From contig NZ_CP064686.1 in assembly GCF_023100905.1 (NCBI RefSeq), positions 2,108,001 through 2,172,000 on the forward strand: a stretch of DNA of 64,000 nt. The letters run 5' to 3'. A program made the translations under genes and the position numbers. The notes below the pieces were generated by a model, which was given only the letters and a program-made list of their open reading frames with translations, did no database searches and was not told the DNA's origin. This document shows, piece by piece, positions 53,187 to 61,425 of the stretch (its first letter is position 1; each line of letters begins with the position of its first letter). This DNA comes from Bradyrhizobium sp. 4 (GTDB lineage Bacteria > Pseudomonadota > Alphaproteobacteria > Rhizobiales > Xanthobacteraceae).

Positions 53187-55010
53187 ATGAAAAATCGTAC
53201 ATTGTTCAGTTCGATCGTTCTGCTCCTGGCCATGACGGGTGCGGCTTTCTCTCAGCCAAAGCGGGTGCTCATCGTCCATTCAATCGGACGCGAATTCTCG
53301 CCGTGGGACGACTACGCTCGAAACATTCGAGAGGAGTTGCGGCTTCAGTCGAAGGATCCGATCGATATCTTCGAGGTCTCGCTGTCGACGGCTCGCTTCC
53401 CGGACGGGGATGAAGATGCCTTTGTCAGCTATCTGAATGCAATATTTTCCGAGCGAAAACTCGACCTGATCATGACGATCGGCGGTCCTGCGGCACGATT
53501 CTTTCAGCAAAACCGTCAGCGAATTTTTCCTACGATCCCCACCTTGTACGCGGCTCTGGCGCAGCAGATGTCTTCCAATGCACCGGCGAACGATGCAATG
53601 GTTTCGGTATCTGTCGATGTATCAAGCACTCTCGACCAGATACTGAATTTGGTTCCGGAGACGACCAAAGTCTTCATCGTAATGGGAAGTTCTCCGATCG
53701 AAAGGCTGTGGCTGCAGGAGATGCGCAAGCGTTTTCAGCCGCTGACAACCAAGATGGAGATCACTTATTCCAATGAACTATCGCTGGAAGAGATCCTCGA
53801 GCAGGTGGCTACGCTGCCACCGCGGAGCTTCATCGTCTACGGGCAGATGCTTGTGGACGCAGCCGGCGTCGTGCACGAGGGCAAGCGAGCCATAGATCGT
53901 ATCCGCGCGGTCGCAAATGCACCTATCTTTTCGGAACAGGACGCGTTCTTCGGACGAGGAATCGTGGGCGGTCGGATGACGAACATATCCGACGTCAGCC
54001 GCCAGACCGCCGCCGTTGCCGTGCGCATTCTGAGGGGAGAGGCGCCGGGCAGCATCAAGACGCCTGCGATTCCAGCTGCATCGCCCAGATACGACTGGAG
54101 GGAGCTGAAGCGTTGGAACATCAGCGAAAGCCAATTGCCGCCAGGCAGCGAAGTTGTTTTTCGGGTGCCCAGCCTCTGGGAGCAGTATCGGCCGCAATTC
54201 ACGGCTGTTATGGCCGCCATCTTGCTGCAGGGCGGCATCATTGCATTGCTGCTCGTCGAGCGACGGCGACGTCTTGTTGCACAAGCGGAGGCGACAAGTC
54301 GCCGCCAGGAAGTCGTTCGCCTGAATCGGGTCACCACCGCAAACGTTCTGTCGTCCTCGATCGCACATGAGCTGTATCAGCCGCTCGGAGCTATCTTGAG
54401 CAACACAGAGGCCGCGCAGATGTTGCTCAAGGCGCATCCACTGGATATGGCTCAGCTCGGCGAAATCCTATCCGACATCGTCAGGGATGAGCAACGCGCG
54501 AGCGAGATCATTAGCGGCCTTCGAAACTTGCTCAACAACAGAACAGAAGCCGATCTTCGGACGATCGATTTGAATGACACTGTGCGCGACGTCGTCAAAA
54601 TCGTATCTCCTGAAGTGACTAGGCGGGGGGTGATTTTACGTACCATTCTTGCGCCTGAGCCTCTGCGGGTGCGGTGCGACTCGATTCATCTTCAGCAAGT
54701 CATCATCAACCTCGTGATGAATGGCGTGGATGCCATGGAAGAGGTGCCCAGCCCGCATAATCTGACGATCCGGACAAAGCTGGCTGATACCGATCGGATC
54801 GAGGTCCGGATATCCGACACCGGGCCCGGCATTCCCGACCCGAAACTGGTAAGCATTTTTAATGCGTTTGTAACAACGAAACCGCACGGGACGGGATTGG
54901 GACTGCCGATCGCACGAACGATACTAGAAAGCTACCGGGGCGAGCTGTGGGCAGAGAACCGCACTCGGGGCGCGGTGTTCTCTTTCAGGCTTCCGCTGGC
55001 AACCGCCTAG
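53187..55010 (+). CDS. sensor histidine kinase with periplasmic ABC-binding-protein-like domain
   Basis: A 607-residue membrane kinase. Signal peptide/anchor MKNRTLFSSIVLLLAMTGAAFSQ, periplasmic domain ~25-335 of the ABC-substrate-binding-like type (RVLIVHSIGREFSPWDDYARNIREEL, LDLIMTIGGPAARFF, FGRGIVGGRMTNISDVSRQTAAVAVRILRG), membrane helix FTAVMAAILLQGGIIALLLVERRRR, then a dimerisation helix with SSIAHELYQPLGAILSN, HATPase NLVMNGVDAMEE, ISDTGPGIP, GTGLGLPIARTI. No receiver. It likely senses a periplasmic ligand and acts with the receivers at 52724 and 44570. Confidence 0.92.
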   Translation: MKNRTLFSSIVLLLAMTGAAFSQPKRVLIVHSIGREFSPWDDYARNIREELRLQSKDPIDIFEVSLSTARFPDGDEDAFVSYLNAIFSERKLDLIMTIGGPAARFFQQNRQRIFPTIPTLYAALAQQMSSNAPANDAMVSVSVDVSSTLDQILNLVPETTKVFIVMGSSPIERLWLQEMRKRFQPLTTKMEITYSNELSLEEILEQVATLPPRSFIVYGQMLVDAAGVVHEGKRAIDRIRAVANAPIFSEQDAFFGRGIVGGRMTNISDVSRQTAAVAVRILRGEAPGSIKTPAIPAASPRYDWRELKRWNISESQLPPGSEVVFRVPSLWEQYRPQFTAVMAAILLQGGIIALLLVERRRRLVAQAEATSRRQEVVRLNRVTTANVLSSSIAHELYQPLGAILSNTEAAQMLLKAHPLDMAQLGEILSDIVRDEQRASEIISGLRNLLNNRTEADLRTIDLNDTVRDVVKIVSPEVTRRGVILRTILAPEPLRVRCDSIHLQQVIINLVMNGVDAMEEVPSPHNLTIRTKLADTDRIEVRISDTGPGIPDPKLVSIFNAFVTTKPHGTGLGLPIARTILESYRGELWAENRTRGAVFSFRLPLATA

Positions 55011-55179
55011 GCTTGCGAGCCACCGCCGGGCTTGCCAAAGAGCTGGCGATGCGGGTCGGGGGCGGAAGTCGTCTCGCCAAGCGCGCCCTCTACGTGCTGT
55101 GATGCCCACCCGGTTCCTCCCTGAACGCGGAGTCCTAAGCGCAAGTTCATGTCGCTCGTCCCAAAATGCGGTCCGGGGA

Positions 55180-55460
55180 ATGAGTAAGATGCGGTGCATC
55201 ATGCCGCATTTCCCGAGCCCTTTCGATGCCGTGGACCTTGTTGATGACTGGATCGACGCCTGTCCGCAGCATCGATTGGGTAACCTGACCTTTATGATAC
55301 TAATGCACGCATCGACTGCTCCAACGGCGTTAGCTTCAAAGGCCGAACGGAGCTTCGACGGTACTGGCAGCCCAGACTGCTGAGGTGGGACTGTTCCGCA
55401 GCGCGTCGTGGAAGCTGCTGTTCACAGCTGTCGACTTCGTTCAAGGCCTTGATAACGTGA
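55180..55460 (+). pseudogene. SnoaL-like (NTF2-fold) gene broken by a one-base deletion
   Basis: First frame: MSKMRCIMPHFPSPFDAVDLVDDWIDACPQHRLGNL; then at 55285-55286 the frame is lost and continues one frame over as DLYDTNARIDCSNGVSFKGRTELRRYWQPRLLRWD..., to a stop at 55458-55460. The joined reading has the SnoaL-like opening (VDDW..ACRxxRL..LLDLYD..A.I.C..G..F.GR.EL..YW.P.L) and ends early, so it is both shifted and truncated. Confidence 0.7.
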
Positions 55461-55540
55461 GGAGCGCGCGCCTTCGTCGTCATTGAAGTCGAAAAAGAAC
55501 CTTGGCATGAGCCTCAAACGCCGAGTGCCGTTCGCCGTTC

Positions 55541-55741
55541 CTAGCTCTTCTTGGCTCCCGGAAAAATGCCGAGGACCTCGCCATCTGCATCGCGAACGGT
55601 GACAGTTCGCCCAGTCATCTCAGCCAGCCGCTTCGCAAGCGCGCACGCCTCATCCGCATTTTCTAGATCCAGAGCGACCACCGACAGCTTTGTTGCGTCA
55701 GCTCCAATGACGGCGATATCGAAAGGTTTGTTATAGGCCAT
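55541..55741 (-). CDS. small conserved hypothetical protein
   Basis: A 66-residue protein, MAYNKPFDIAVIGADATKLSV..., with AVIGADATKLSVVALDLENADEACALAKRLAEMTGRTVTVRDADGEVLGIFPG: an alternating strand-helix-strand pattern with no cysteine or membrane part. CAGGAG precedes the ATG. I have the impression that the family is widespread in Bradyrhizobium but unnamed. In the 17 bases 55811-55827 upstream is the motif shared with 61310-61326. Confidence 0.8.
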   Translation of the reverse strand: MAYNKPFDIAVIGADATKLSVVALDLENADEACALAKRLAEMTGRTVTVRDADGEVLGIFPGAKKS

Positions 55742-55891
55742 GGCGCAACTCCTGCTGTTGGCGGGTAGCGCGATCCTTGGTACAGCAACCGTGATTTAAG
55801 GATTAGACACTTTGTGCACAAGTGAACACGGAACATGGTGCGCCACGATTTCGCGGTAAGCAGGCGAACGGACTGTCTCAGATCGCCTGCC

Positions 55892-56275
55892 TCACCATCC
55901 GTAGAAGTTCTTGGCGATGGCCAGGGTCTCAAGTTCGCTCGTCTCCAAGGCTATCTTTTGCACCAGCATCACGTCTCCTTCGACGAGCTCGCCAACCGGG
56001 ACAAAGCACCATCCCGTTCCCAATCGGCCGGATGCATCGACCTCGCGGATGTTGGCTGACGTTCTCTGATAGATGCGATAGCGCATGCCGGTTTCGCACC
56101 CGACGACGTCGAAATAGCCCTTGGCGTCGAACTGGGCACGCTGCTGCGCAGTCAGCCAGCCGCGGAGCAGGCACAAGCCCTTTGTCCGCCTCTCCTCCTG
56201 ATAGCTTCTGTAGAAAGCCCCACACGCCCGCCGCCGAAAGATCCTGAGGTAATGAGAACCAGCCACGACAATCAC
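55892..56275 (-). CDS. conserved hypothetical protein
   Basis: A 127-residue protein from GTG 56275. Residues 20-60 carry AFYRSYQEERRTKGLCLLRGWLTAQQRAQFDAKGYFDVVGCETGMRYRIYQRTSANIREVDASGRLGTGWCFVPVGELVEGDVMLVQKIALET, a strongly patterned sequence known to me from several unnamed rhizobial proteins. The Trp/Cys in GWCFVP and the final IALET...ELETLAIAKNF are constant there. Cytosolic; function unknown. Start uncertain because no ribosome site is evident. Confidence 0.75.
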   Translation of the reverse strand: MIVVAGSHYLRIFRRRACGAFYRSYQEERRTKGLCLLRGWLTAQQRAQFDAKGYFDVVGCETGMRYRIYQRTSANIREVDASGRLGTGWCFVPVGELVEGDVMLVQKIALETSELETLAIAKNFYGW

Positions 56276-56432
56276 TCGTTTGCTTGAAAGGCCGCATCAA
56301 CGCAATTCCAGTGAAAGATGCCGAGATGCCCGCGCGTGTTCCTAATGCTTGATGCACGCCGATTGCTGCCTTAGGATACGCCGCCCTGCCTCGATCACAT
56401 TTTGTGAACGATGCCCGCCGAAGAGCGCTCGC

Positions 56433-57593
56433 TTACGGCGCGGAATGCGGCCGGAGCGAGCCATCGCCTTCAAGGGGCATTCGCAAAATGAACTTGGTTT
56501 CTGCCTCAGACGAATCCAACTCGATCGAGCCACCGTGGGCTTTGGCGATTTCGGCCGCGATATAAAGGCCAAGCCCAAGTCCCTGCGACGGCCCGTGCGC
56601 CTCTCCCCGGTAGAACGGCTGAAACAGGCGCTTGCGAGCCTCCTCCGGAATAGCCGCGCCTCCATTGGCCACCGAGAGCTCGAACATCTCTGCTTTGGCG
56701 GTAGCTTCGACCCGCACGGGCCGGTCCGGCGCGCCGTGGCTGATTGCGTTGCCGAGCAGGTTGGAGAACAACTGGGCGATGCGGGCCGGATCGCAGAAAA
56801 CCGGCCTCTCGACTTCGAAATTGGTCTCGATGCGGCGCTCCGGATGGGCCGCGACCAACTCGGCCACAACCTGGTCCAGCACGGGTTCGACGGCGGTAAT
56901 GGCCTTAGAGAGCGAGATACCCCCTCCAAGGCGGCCGCGCGCCAGGTCCATGACGCTCTCGATCATCTTGGCCATTCGGCCCACGCTGCTCTGCATCATG
57001 GCCTCGAGCCGCAGCGCGTCTTCCGGCGTCTTGGCCTTGAGCATCAGCCGTGCACCGGCCGCGATCGATGCAAGGGGATTGCGCAGGTCGTGACCGAGGA
57101 CGGCGATGAACTGCTCGCGCAGCTCCGCGTTCTCGCGCTCCTGTCGCAGACGCTCCTCCAGAGCGGTCCTGAGCTCGTCGCTCTCCTTGCGGGCGTCGAT
57201 GAGCCCGCGCTCATAGCGCCGCCGATCCGTGGCGCGCATGATCGTCAGGCGCGTGAGTAGGAGCGCGTCGGCATCGGATCGTCGCTCGCGGGCATTCGCG
57301 ATCGCCGGCAGCCGCGTTCCGTTTTTAGTCAGGAGATCGAGAGCGAACTCGTCGAAGAAACCCTGCATCCGGAGCAGCGGCGCCACATGGGTCTCCAGGA
57401 ATATGCGACCGGCCATGTTGAGCAGGTCGCTGAGCCGCATCCCGGACAGGTCATCGGGCAGGTAGCCCATCCAATCCGCCAGGGTCCGATTAGCACGATC
57501 GATGCGGCCGTCCGGGCGAACGGAGAGGTACCCGCACGGCGCGTTCTGGTAGAGGTCTTCGAAATCGCTGTCAGCAGGGTGATTGTTGTTCAC
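56433..57593 (-). CDS. PAS-domain sensor histidine kinase, translationally joined to RsbQ
   Basis: A 386-residue soluble kinase. PAS (~10-130): YQNAPCGYLSVRPDGRIDRANRTLADWMGYLPDDLSGMRLSDLL. A coiled coil (KESDELRTALEERLRQERENAEL) leads to HisKA EQFIAVLGHDLRNPLASIAAG, then HATPase NLLGNAISHG, VANGGAAIPEEARKRLFQPF, SQGLGLGLYIAAEIAKAHGGSIELDS. It starts at GTG 57593, directly after the RsbQ stop (TGA-GTG), so the two are one translation unit. In Bacillus RsbQ works with the PAS phosphatase RsbP; here a PAS kinase takes that place. Confidence 0.92.
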   Translation of the reverse strand: MNNNHPADSDFEDLYQNAPCGYLSVRPDGRIDRANRTLADWMGYLPDDLSGMRLSDLLNMAGRIFLETHVAPLLRMQGFFDEFALDLLTKNGTRLPAIANARERRSDADALLLTRLTIMRATDRRRYERGLIDARKESDELRTALEERLRQERENAELREQFIAVLGHDLRNPLASIAAGARLMLKAKTPEDALRLEAMMQSSVGRMAKMIESVMDLARGRLGGGISLSKAITAVEPVLDQVVAELVAAHPERRIETNFEVERPVFCDPARIAQLFSNLLGNAISHGAPDRPVRVEATAKAEMFELSVANGGAAIPEEARKRLFQPFYRGEAHGPSQGLGLGLYIAAEIAKAHGGSIELDSSEAETKFILRMPLEGDGSLRPHSAP

Positions 57594-58382
57594 TCAGACG
57601 AAGTCCCGGATTGCGGCGATGACTTCGTCCGGGGCACTCAAATTGGGACAATGGCCGGTTGCCTTCAAAACCACCATTTTGCTGTTAGGGATGTTGCGCT
57701 GGACGTACGCACCCACCTGTTGCCCGGCGATGATGTCTTCGCTGCACTGGAGGATCAGCGTGCGAGCGTTGACCTTGGCCAGGTCCGCGCGGTTGTCGGA
57801 CAGGAATGTGACCCGGGCGAACTCCTTGGCGATCGCCGGATCTGTTCGACAGAAGCTGTTGGTCAGCTCCTCGCCAAGTTCGGGACGATCGGGATTGCCC
57901 ATGATGGCGGGCGCCATCTGCACCGACCAGCCCATGTGGTTCTCCTCCAGAAAAGAAAGAAGCTCTTCGATCTGCTGAGCGCTGAAGCCCCCGAAATAGT
58001 CGCCATCGTCGATGTAGCGCGCCGAAGGCCCCACCAGCACCAGGCTTTCGAAGAGTGTCGGATCCTTGATCGCGGCAAGCAGTCCGATCATCGCACTGAC
58101 GGAATGCCCCACGAACACGGCATCCTTCAGGCGCAGCGAGCGCCCGATCTCGACGACGTCATCGGCATAGCCGGACAATTTGGAATACTTCTGGCGATCG
58201 TAAGCGGTGAGGTCCGAGCGGCCCGCTCCGACATGGTCGAACAGCACCGTGCTGAAATCGGCCTCGAAGGCCGGCGCCACGAACCGCCACATGTTCTGGT
58301 CGCACCCGAACCCATGAGCGAACATCATCGCACGATCGCCGCGGCCGCGGACTTGCACGTTGTTGCGGACCTCGATCGTCAT
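57594..58382 (-). CDS. rsbQ: alpha/beta hydrolase, RsbQ family
   Basis: A 262-residue RsbQ/KAI2-like hydrolase. Motifs: oxyanion region MMFAHGFGCDQNMWRFVAPAFEADFSTVLFDHVGAGRSDL, nucleophile S94 in FVGHSVSAMIGLLAA, catalytic Asp near ILQCSEDIIAGQ and His in ATGHCPNLSAPDEV. RsbQ senses a hydrophobic small molecule and activates its PAS partner in energy-stress signalling. Position next to a PAS kinase supports that role here. Upstream lies a receiver gene on the same strand, 100 bases away. Confidence 0.93.
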   Translation of the reverse strand: MTIEVRNNVQVRGRGDRAMMFAHGFGCDQNMWRFVAPAFEADFSTVLFDHVGAGRSDLTAYDRQKYSKLSGYADDVVEIGRSLRLKDAVFVGHSVSAMIGLLAAIKDPTLFESLVLVGPSARYIDDGDYFGGFSAQQIEELLSFLEENHMGWSVQMAPAIMGNPDRPELGEELTNSFCRTDPAIAKEFARVTFLSDNRADLAKVNARTLILQCSEDIIAGQQVGAYVQRNIPNSKMVVLKATGHCPNLSAPDEVIAAIRDFV

Positions 58383-58482
58383 TTGTTACCCCCGAGCGTG
58401 TGACAGTTCTTGTGGTCTGGACGAGCGTAGGGTGAACTGGACCCCTATGCATCCCTTTTCGAGCGCCGGGCAGCTATGACGT

Positions 58483-58875
58483 TCAGATCAGGAGACCCGA
58501 CAAAGCCTCGACCAACTGCGCCGGCGCGAAGGGCTTGGGCAGGATGACGCTACGCGGCACGCCGTTTGAGGCCCAGCGATGGGCGCTGTCCCCGGAGACG
58601 TAGAGGATCCCGCAGCTTGGATCGCGCTCCCGTACGAGACGGGCGAGCGCCCAACCATCCATTCTGGCGGGACCCAGATTGATGTCGGTGACAAGTGCTC
58701 GCGGCAGAGAGCTCTCGCTGAGCAGACCGGCCGCCGCTTCGCCTGAGGCGGCGCTGAGCACGCCGTAGCCTGCCTCGACCAAGGTCTCCTCCAGCATCTC
58801 GCGGAGGAGATCTTCATCCTCAACCAGAAGAATGGTTGATCTTTCTGCGGCGTTTTGGGAGTTGCTCAGGTGCAT
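58483..58875 (-). CDS. single-domain response regulator
   Basis: A 130-residue receiver: TILLVEDEDLLREMLEETLVEAGYGVLSAAS, D64 in ALVTDINLGPARMDGWALA, ILYVSGDSAHRWASNGVPRSVILPKPF. GAGAGG precedes ATG 58875 directly. The longer frame from 59082 is rejected. No output domain; likely receives phosphate from the PAS kinase two genes downstream. A near-consensus EcfG site lies 61 bases upstream. Confidence 0.92.
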   Translation of the reverse strand: MHLSNSQNAAERSTILLVEDEDLLREMLEETLVEAGYGVLSAASGEAAAGLLSESSLPRALVTDINLGPARMDGWALARLVRERDPSCGILYVSGDSAHRWASNGVPRSVILPKPFAPAQLVEALSGLLI

Positions 58876-58935
58876 CCTCTCGCATCTCCTATCAAAATGA
58901 CTCCCGCGGTCCTGATGACGCACGTCACCCGGCCC

Positions 58936-58960
58936 AACGTAGAACAGGACGAAGCGTTCA
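58936..58960 (-). promoter_or_regulatory. near-consensus EcfG promoter before the receiver gene
   Basis: On the minus strand TGAAC, 16 bases, CGTT: one mismatch (T for G) from GGAAC-N16-CGTT. It stands 61 bases upstream of the start at 58875 and would place the receiver, RsbQ and PAS kinase under the general stress sigma factor. Confidence 0.45.
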
Positions 58961-59145
58961 TTTTTTCTTGCTGCGTCGCCCTCGCAAGGAACCAGGAGAA
59001 ATGTTGGCGCAGACTTCGCCGATGTGCCAGCAGCAGTCAATTGCCCATCGTTGGGCCAGAGATGCACCTTAATAGGGGACAAACTTCGAAGGCGCTTCCA
59101 GTCAGGCCGCGTCCGGTCCCGGAATTATCGCTCGGTGCGAAAGTG

Positions 59146-59194
59146 GGGTCACAAGCGGTCCCGGACCGCTTGCTCGCGGCAGGTCAGCTATGGG
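59146..59194 (+). repeat. 49-base repeat, copy 1
   Basis: Begins GGGTCACAAGCGGTCC and ends AGGTCAGCTATGGG. It matches 60362-60410 at 41 of 49 positions, same orientation and length. The rest of 58876-59232 contains, besides the EcfG-like site, nothing else I can name. Confidence 0.7.
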
Positions 59195-59232
59195 CAACAA
59201 CTGACACTGGAGGACCGCCAACTGAGGCGGCC

Positions 59233-59367
59233 TTAATTCATCTTGCGGCGAAGCTTGCGTTGCAGTTCGCGCTGTTCCTCGATGTCCTCTTGGACCATCT
59301 GGCGCAAATCATCCTCGCGCTTAGTGCCGGAGGGCGGGGTCTCCCGAGGTGGTTCTTTGTCAGCCAT
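59233..59367 (-). CDS. very small conserved charged protein
   Basis: A 44-residue protein, MADKEPPRETPPSGTKRED..., with a Pro-rich start and a charged helix LRQMVQEDIEEQRELQRKLRRKMN. It is below the usual size cut but has a full start and stop and a sequence type I know from several Bradyrhizobium loci (the TKREDDLRQMVxE element). Function unknown; the helix could dimerise or bind nucleic acid. Confidence 0.65.
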   Translation of the reverse strand: MADKEPPRETPPSGTKREDDLRQMVQEDIEEQRELQRKLRRKMN

Positions 59368-59411
59368 GGTGGCATCCTAAAACACTGGCCGCCGGCCGCC
59401 GTGAGGCAGCC

Positions 59412-59570
59412 TTAATCTTCCCAAATGCGCTCGGCCGCACTTGTCGCATTGTCAAAGGTTGACGGTGCGACCAGTCCCGACGTCCAGCATCGAATATCGC
59501 AGCCGAAGGGGGTAGCGCAAGCCGGGCAATGCGTAGGCTGGGGGCGGGGCTGGCGAGACTGTTCGGACAT
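59412..59570 (-). CDS. small Cys-rich CWC-like protein
   Basis: A 52-residue frame, MSEQSRQPRPQPTHCPACATPFGC..., with HCPACATPFGCDIRCWTS, matching the CPxC...FxC...CW pattern of the Cys_rich_CWC family, but ending soon after with EDATSAAERIWED-like acidic residues instead of the final WC...L. Either a shortened family member or a chance frame. Ribosome site weak. Confidence 0.45.
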   Translation of the reverse strand: MSEQSRQPRPQPTHCPACATPFGCDIRCWTSGLVAPSTFDNATSAAERIWED

Positions 59571-59779
59571 GCAGATTGTATGCGCCCGAACAGCAAAATA
59601 GGCCACTAACGAATTCAAACTAGGCCACTGAGGTCGGGAGCAGGCCGGGGCTGCCGAATCCGGCCATTCCGCAGGCACTAACGAATTGACCCTGGGGCGT
59701 TCGGGATGGCTATCGCAAACCCATTGGTGCCACCAGCGGGAGCATGCCACCTTGGGTCCTCCAGACTACCCGCCTATGT
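59571..59779. other. gap with repeated ACTAACGAATT
   Basis: Within about 210 bases the 11-mer ACTAACGAATT occurs at 59607-59617 and again at 59677-59687, each following GGC(C). Otherwise nothing is recognised. Such repeats could be remains of a transposon end. Confidence 0.35.
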
Positions 59780-60010
59780 TCACTTCATTTTCCGAGAGCC
59801 GACGGTGATGAAATAAATCGGTTTCCCGGCTTCATCCGTCACCTCTATGCTCCATTCCTGCCCCGGCCGGAACTTGCCATCGATGTCTTTGAACAGAGCG
59901 CCTGCATAGCTTGTGGCCTCCCGCCAAGCCGCTGCGTCATCTGCTAATTCCTCGCCCTGGTCGTCAGCGCTAGGGGCTACGTTATGGACGTGAAAAAAGT
60001 ATTTTGGCAT
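59780..60010 (-). CDS. DUF6894 family protein
   Basis: A 76-residue protein: PKYFFHVHNVAPSADDQGEELADDAAAWREATSYAGALFKDIDGKFRPGQEWSIEVTDEAGKPIYFITV. This is the DUF6894 pattern (Y/R-FFHV..., D-x-G-x-EL-D...A..EA, W-x-x-x-VTDE-G). These short cytosolic proteins are very common in Bradyrhizobium and related genera, often near stress genes. Function unknown. Confidence 0.9.
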   Translation of the reverse strand: MPKYFFHVHNVAPSADDQGEELADDAAAWREATSYAGALFKDIDGKFRPGQEWSIEVTDEAGKPIYFITVGSRKMK

Positions 60011-60047
60011 TCTCGGGAATGCCGCCGAGGCGCTTGCTGTTCCTATC

Positions 60048-60194
60048 GTGCAATTGACGCTAGAAGAATACCTAGAACGGGCAGACCGATACCGGATCGC
60101 GCTGGAAACGGTGAAGGACGTCTTCGCCCGCCATCTCCTCGAGGTGATGGAACAGAGCTACCGGACACTGGCCGAGAGCGAGCTGCACTGGTGA
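60048..60194 (+). CDS. very small conserved hypothetical protein
   Basis: A 48-residue frame from GTG 60048: MQLTLEEYLERADRYRIALETV, then KDVFARHLLEVMEQSYRTLAESELHW. The EYLxxADRYR opening is a pattern I associate with small rhizobial stress-type proteins. It is helical throughout. It is divergent from the DUF6894 gene with only 37 bases between them. Confidence 0.6.
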   Translation: MQLTLEEYLERADRYRIALETVKDVFARHLLEVMEQSYRTLAESELHW

Positions 60195-60786
60195 CCCGAA
60201 TGGCCCGTTCGAGGCCTGTCCGCTAATGAGCTCGAATGCGCGCTGATATCCATGATGGCCCGGAGCACAACACGCTCCAATCAGAGGCCGGATACATTGA
60301 TGCAAGACCGCATCTGCCAGGTTGACGAAAACTCTTGCAACGCGCGGCCGGACCATACATCGGGTCACAAGCGGTCCTCGACCGGCTGCGCGCCCCAGGT
60401 CAGCAATGGGCTACATGCGGTCCTAACCGGCCGCGCGGCAGGCTCGGCCGTCGCGTATCGAACTTCGCGCTTCTCGATCTATCCGGAACCTTGATCCGTT
60501 GATTTCTAACGAGGCGTCAGGTGGAGATAGGTCGGATCGAACCCTGCTAGTTCCTTCAAGCGTTCCAGGTCGAGCGAGTTGAAGCCGGACTTGTCCGTTT
60601 CCACGGGTCAGAAGCCGCCCGTTACGCCAAAGGTGACCGCTTCGCTTTGCCTCGGTCAGTACGCGTCTGGGCCGTCACAGAATGAAGGTAAGTCGGGTGA
60701 CGCGACCTTGCCGGGCCGCCTTTTCGACCATCCTGAGTTGTATAGCGTGATGCAGCAGACCAACGGTGCCTGCTAATACTCTGAAG
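60195..60786. other. gap with the second 49-base repeat copy, no supported gene
   Basis: About 590 bases. The only element is repeat copy 2 at 60362-60410. Open frames on both strands are Arg/Ser-rich. A 32-codon minus frame at 60506-60604 (METDKSGFNSLDLERLKELAGFD...) has a protein-like look and may be the tail of a lost gene, but has no ribosome site. Confidence 0.4.
60362..60410 (+). repeat. 49-base repeat, copy 2
   Basis: Same orientation and length as 59146-59194; 41 of 49 bases agree. The identical parts are the first 16 and last 15 bases, the middle is variable. Confidence 0.7.
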
Positions 60787-61149
60787 CTAGTCGGCGTTAG
60801 AGCCTTGGCCTAGAAGCGTCCCCATGCAGCGATCGAGAGCGTCCAAAGGGAATGGTTTCTGTAGAAGTGGCCGACCGTTGAATTGCTCTGGTACGCCATC
60901 GACGCCATAGCCGCTGGCGAAGACGAAGGGAATGCCGCGGAGCTGCAACGCCTCTGCGATAGCTTCCGAGCTATCCCGGCCAAGCTGCAGGTCGAGAATA
61001 GCAGCGTCGCATTCAGCGCTCATGGCCATGGCTAACCCAGAGCCGAGGTCGCTGGCCTCCCCAGCAACCTCGTGACCAAGCTCCATCAGCATATCCGCAA
61101 TCATCATGCGGATAAGCGTTTCGTCTTCGATCAGAAGTACTGCAGCCAT
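60787..61149 (-). CDS. single-domain response regulator
   Basis: A 120-residue receiver: AVLLIEDETLIRMMIADMLMELGHEVAGEASDL, D53 in AAILDLQLGRDSSEA, FVFASGYGVDGVPEQFNGRPLLQKPFPL. AAGGAGAAGC precedes ATG 61149, which decides the start. No output domain, no adjacent kinase; in style it resembles the receiver at 34938 which pairs with an HWE kinase. Confidence 0.92.
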   Translation of the reverse strand: MAAVLLIEDETLIRMMIADMLMELGHEVAGEASDLGSGLAMAMSAECDAAILDLQLGRDSSEAIAEALQLRGIPFVFASGYGVDGVPEQFNGRPLLQKPFPLDALDRCMGTLLGQGSNAD

Positions 61150-61309
61150 GCTTCTCCTTACGCCGGCAGGCTTGTGAAACGGGAGTCTTTTTCCCGGGCC
61201 CTTCGTTCGCGAGCTCGCCCACGTTCCTTCTCTCTCGAAAAACACGGGCGAAACTAAGCCCCCTTTACACTGGGTACAGCGCAGCCTCGCGACGAGGTTA
61301 ATGAGCTGT

Positions 61310-61326
61310 TTTGTGCAAAAGTGAAC
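61310..61326 (+). promoter_or_regulatory. 17-base motif shared with 55811-55827
   Basis: TTTGTGCAAAAGTGAAC, differing from 55811-55827 (TTTGTGCACAAGTGAAC) at one position. It lies 100 bases upstream of the DUF2934 gene; the other copy lies upstream of the small gene at 55541 in the opposite orientation relative to it. Confidence 0.4.
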
Positions 61327-61425
61327 TTAAGCGCGTGAAGGAATTGACGCTCCTCGCATTTTACAGCCAGGGCTGAACAATTGAGCCCAGCCGGAGTCAA
61401 TTAGAACGAGGAGGGATGCGATCCG

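Noticed and set aside
57387..58403. 338-codon + strand frame opposite RsbQ and the PAS kinase
   Set aside because: Antisense to two clearly coding genes with intact active sites.
60579..60776. 65-codon + strand frame
   Set aside because: No ribosome site, no similarity I recognise, composition like random GC-rich DNA.
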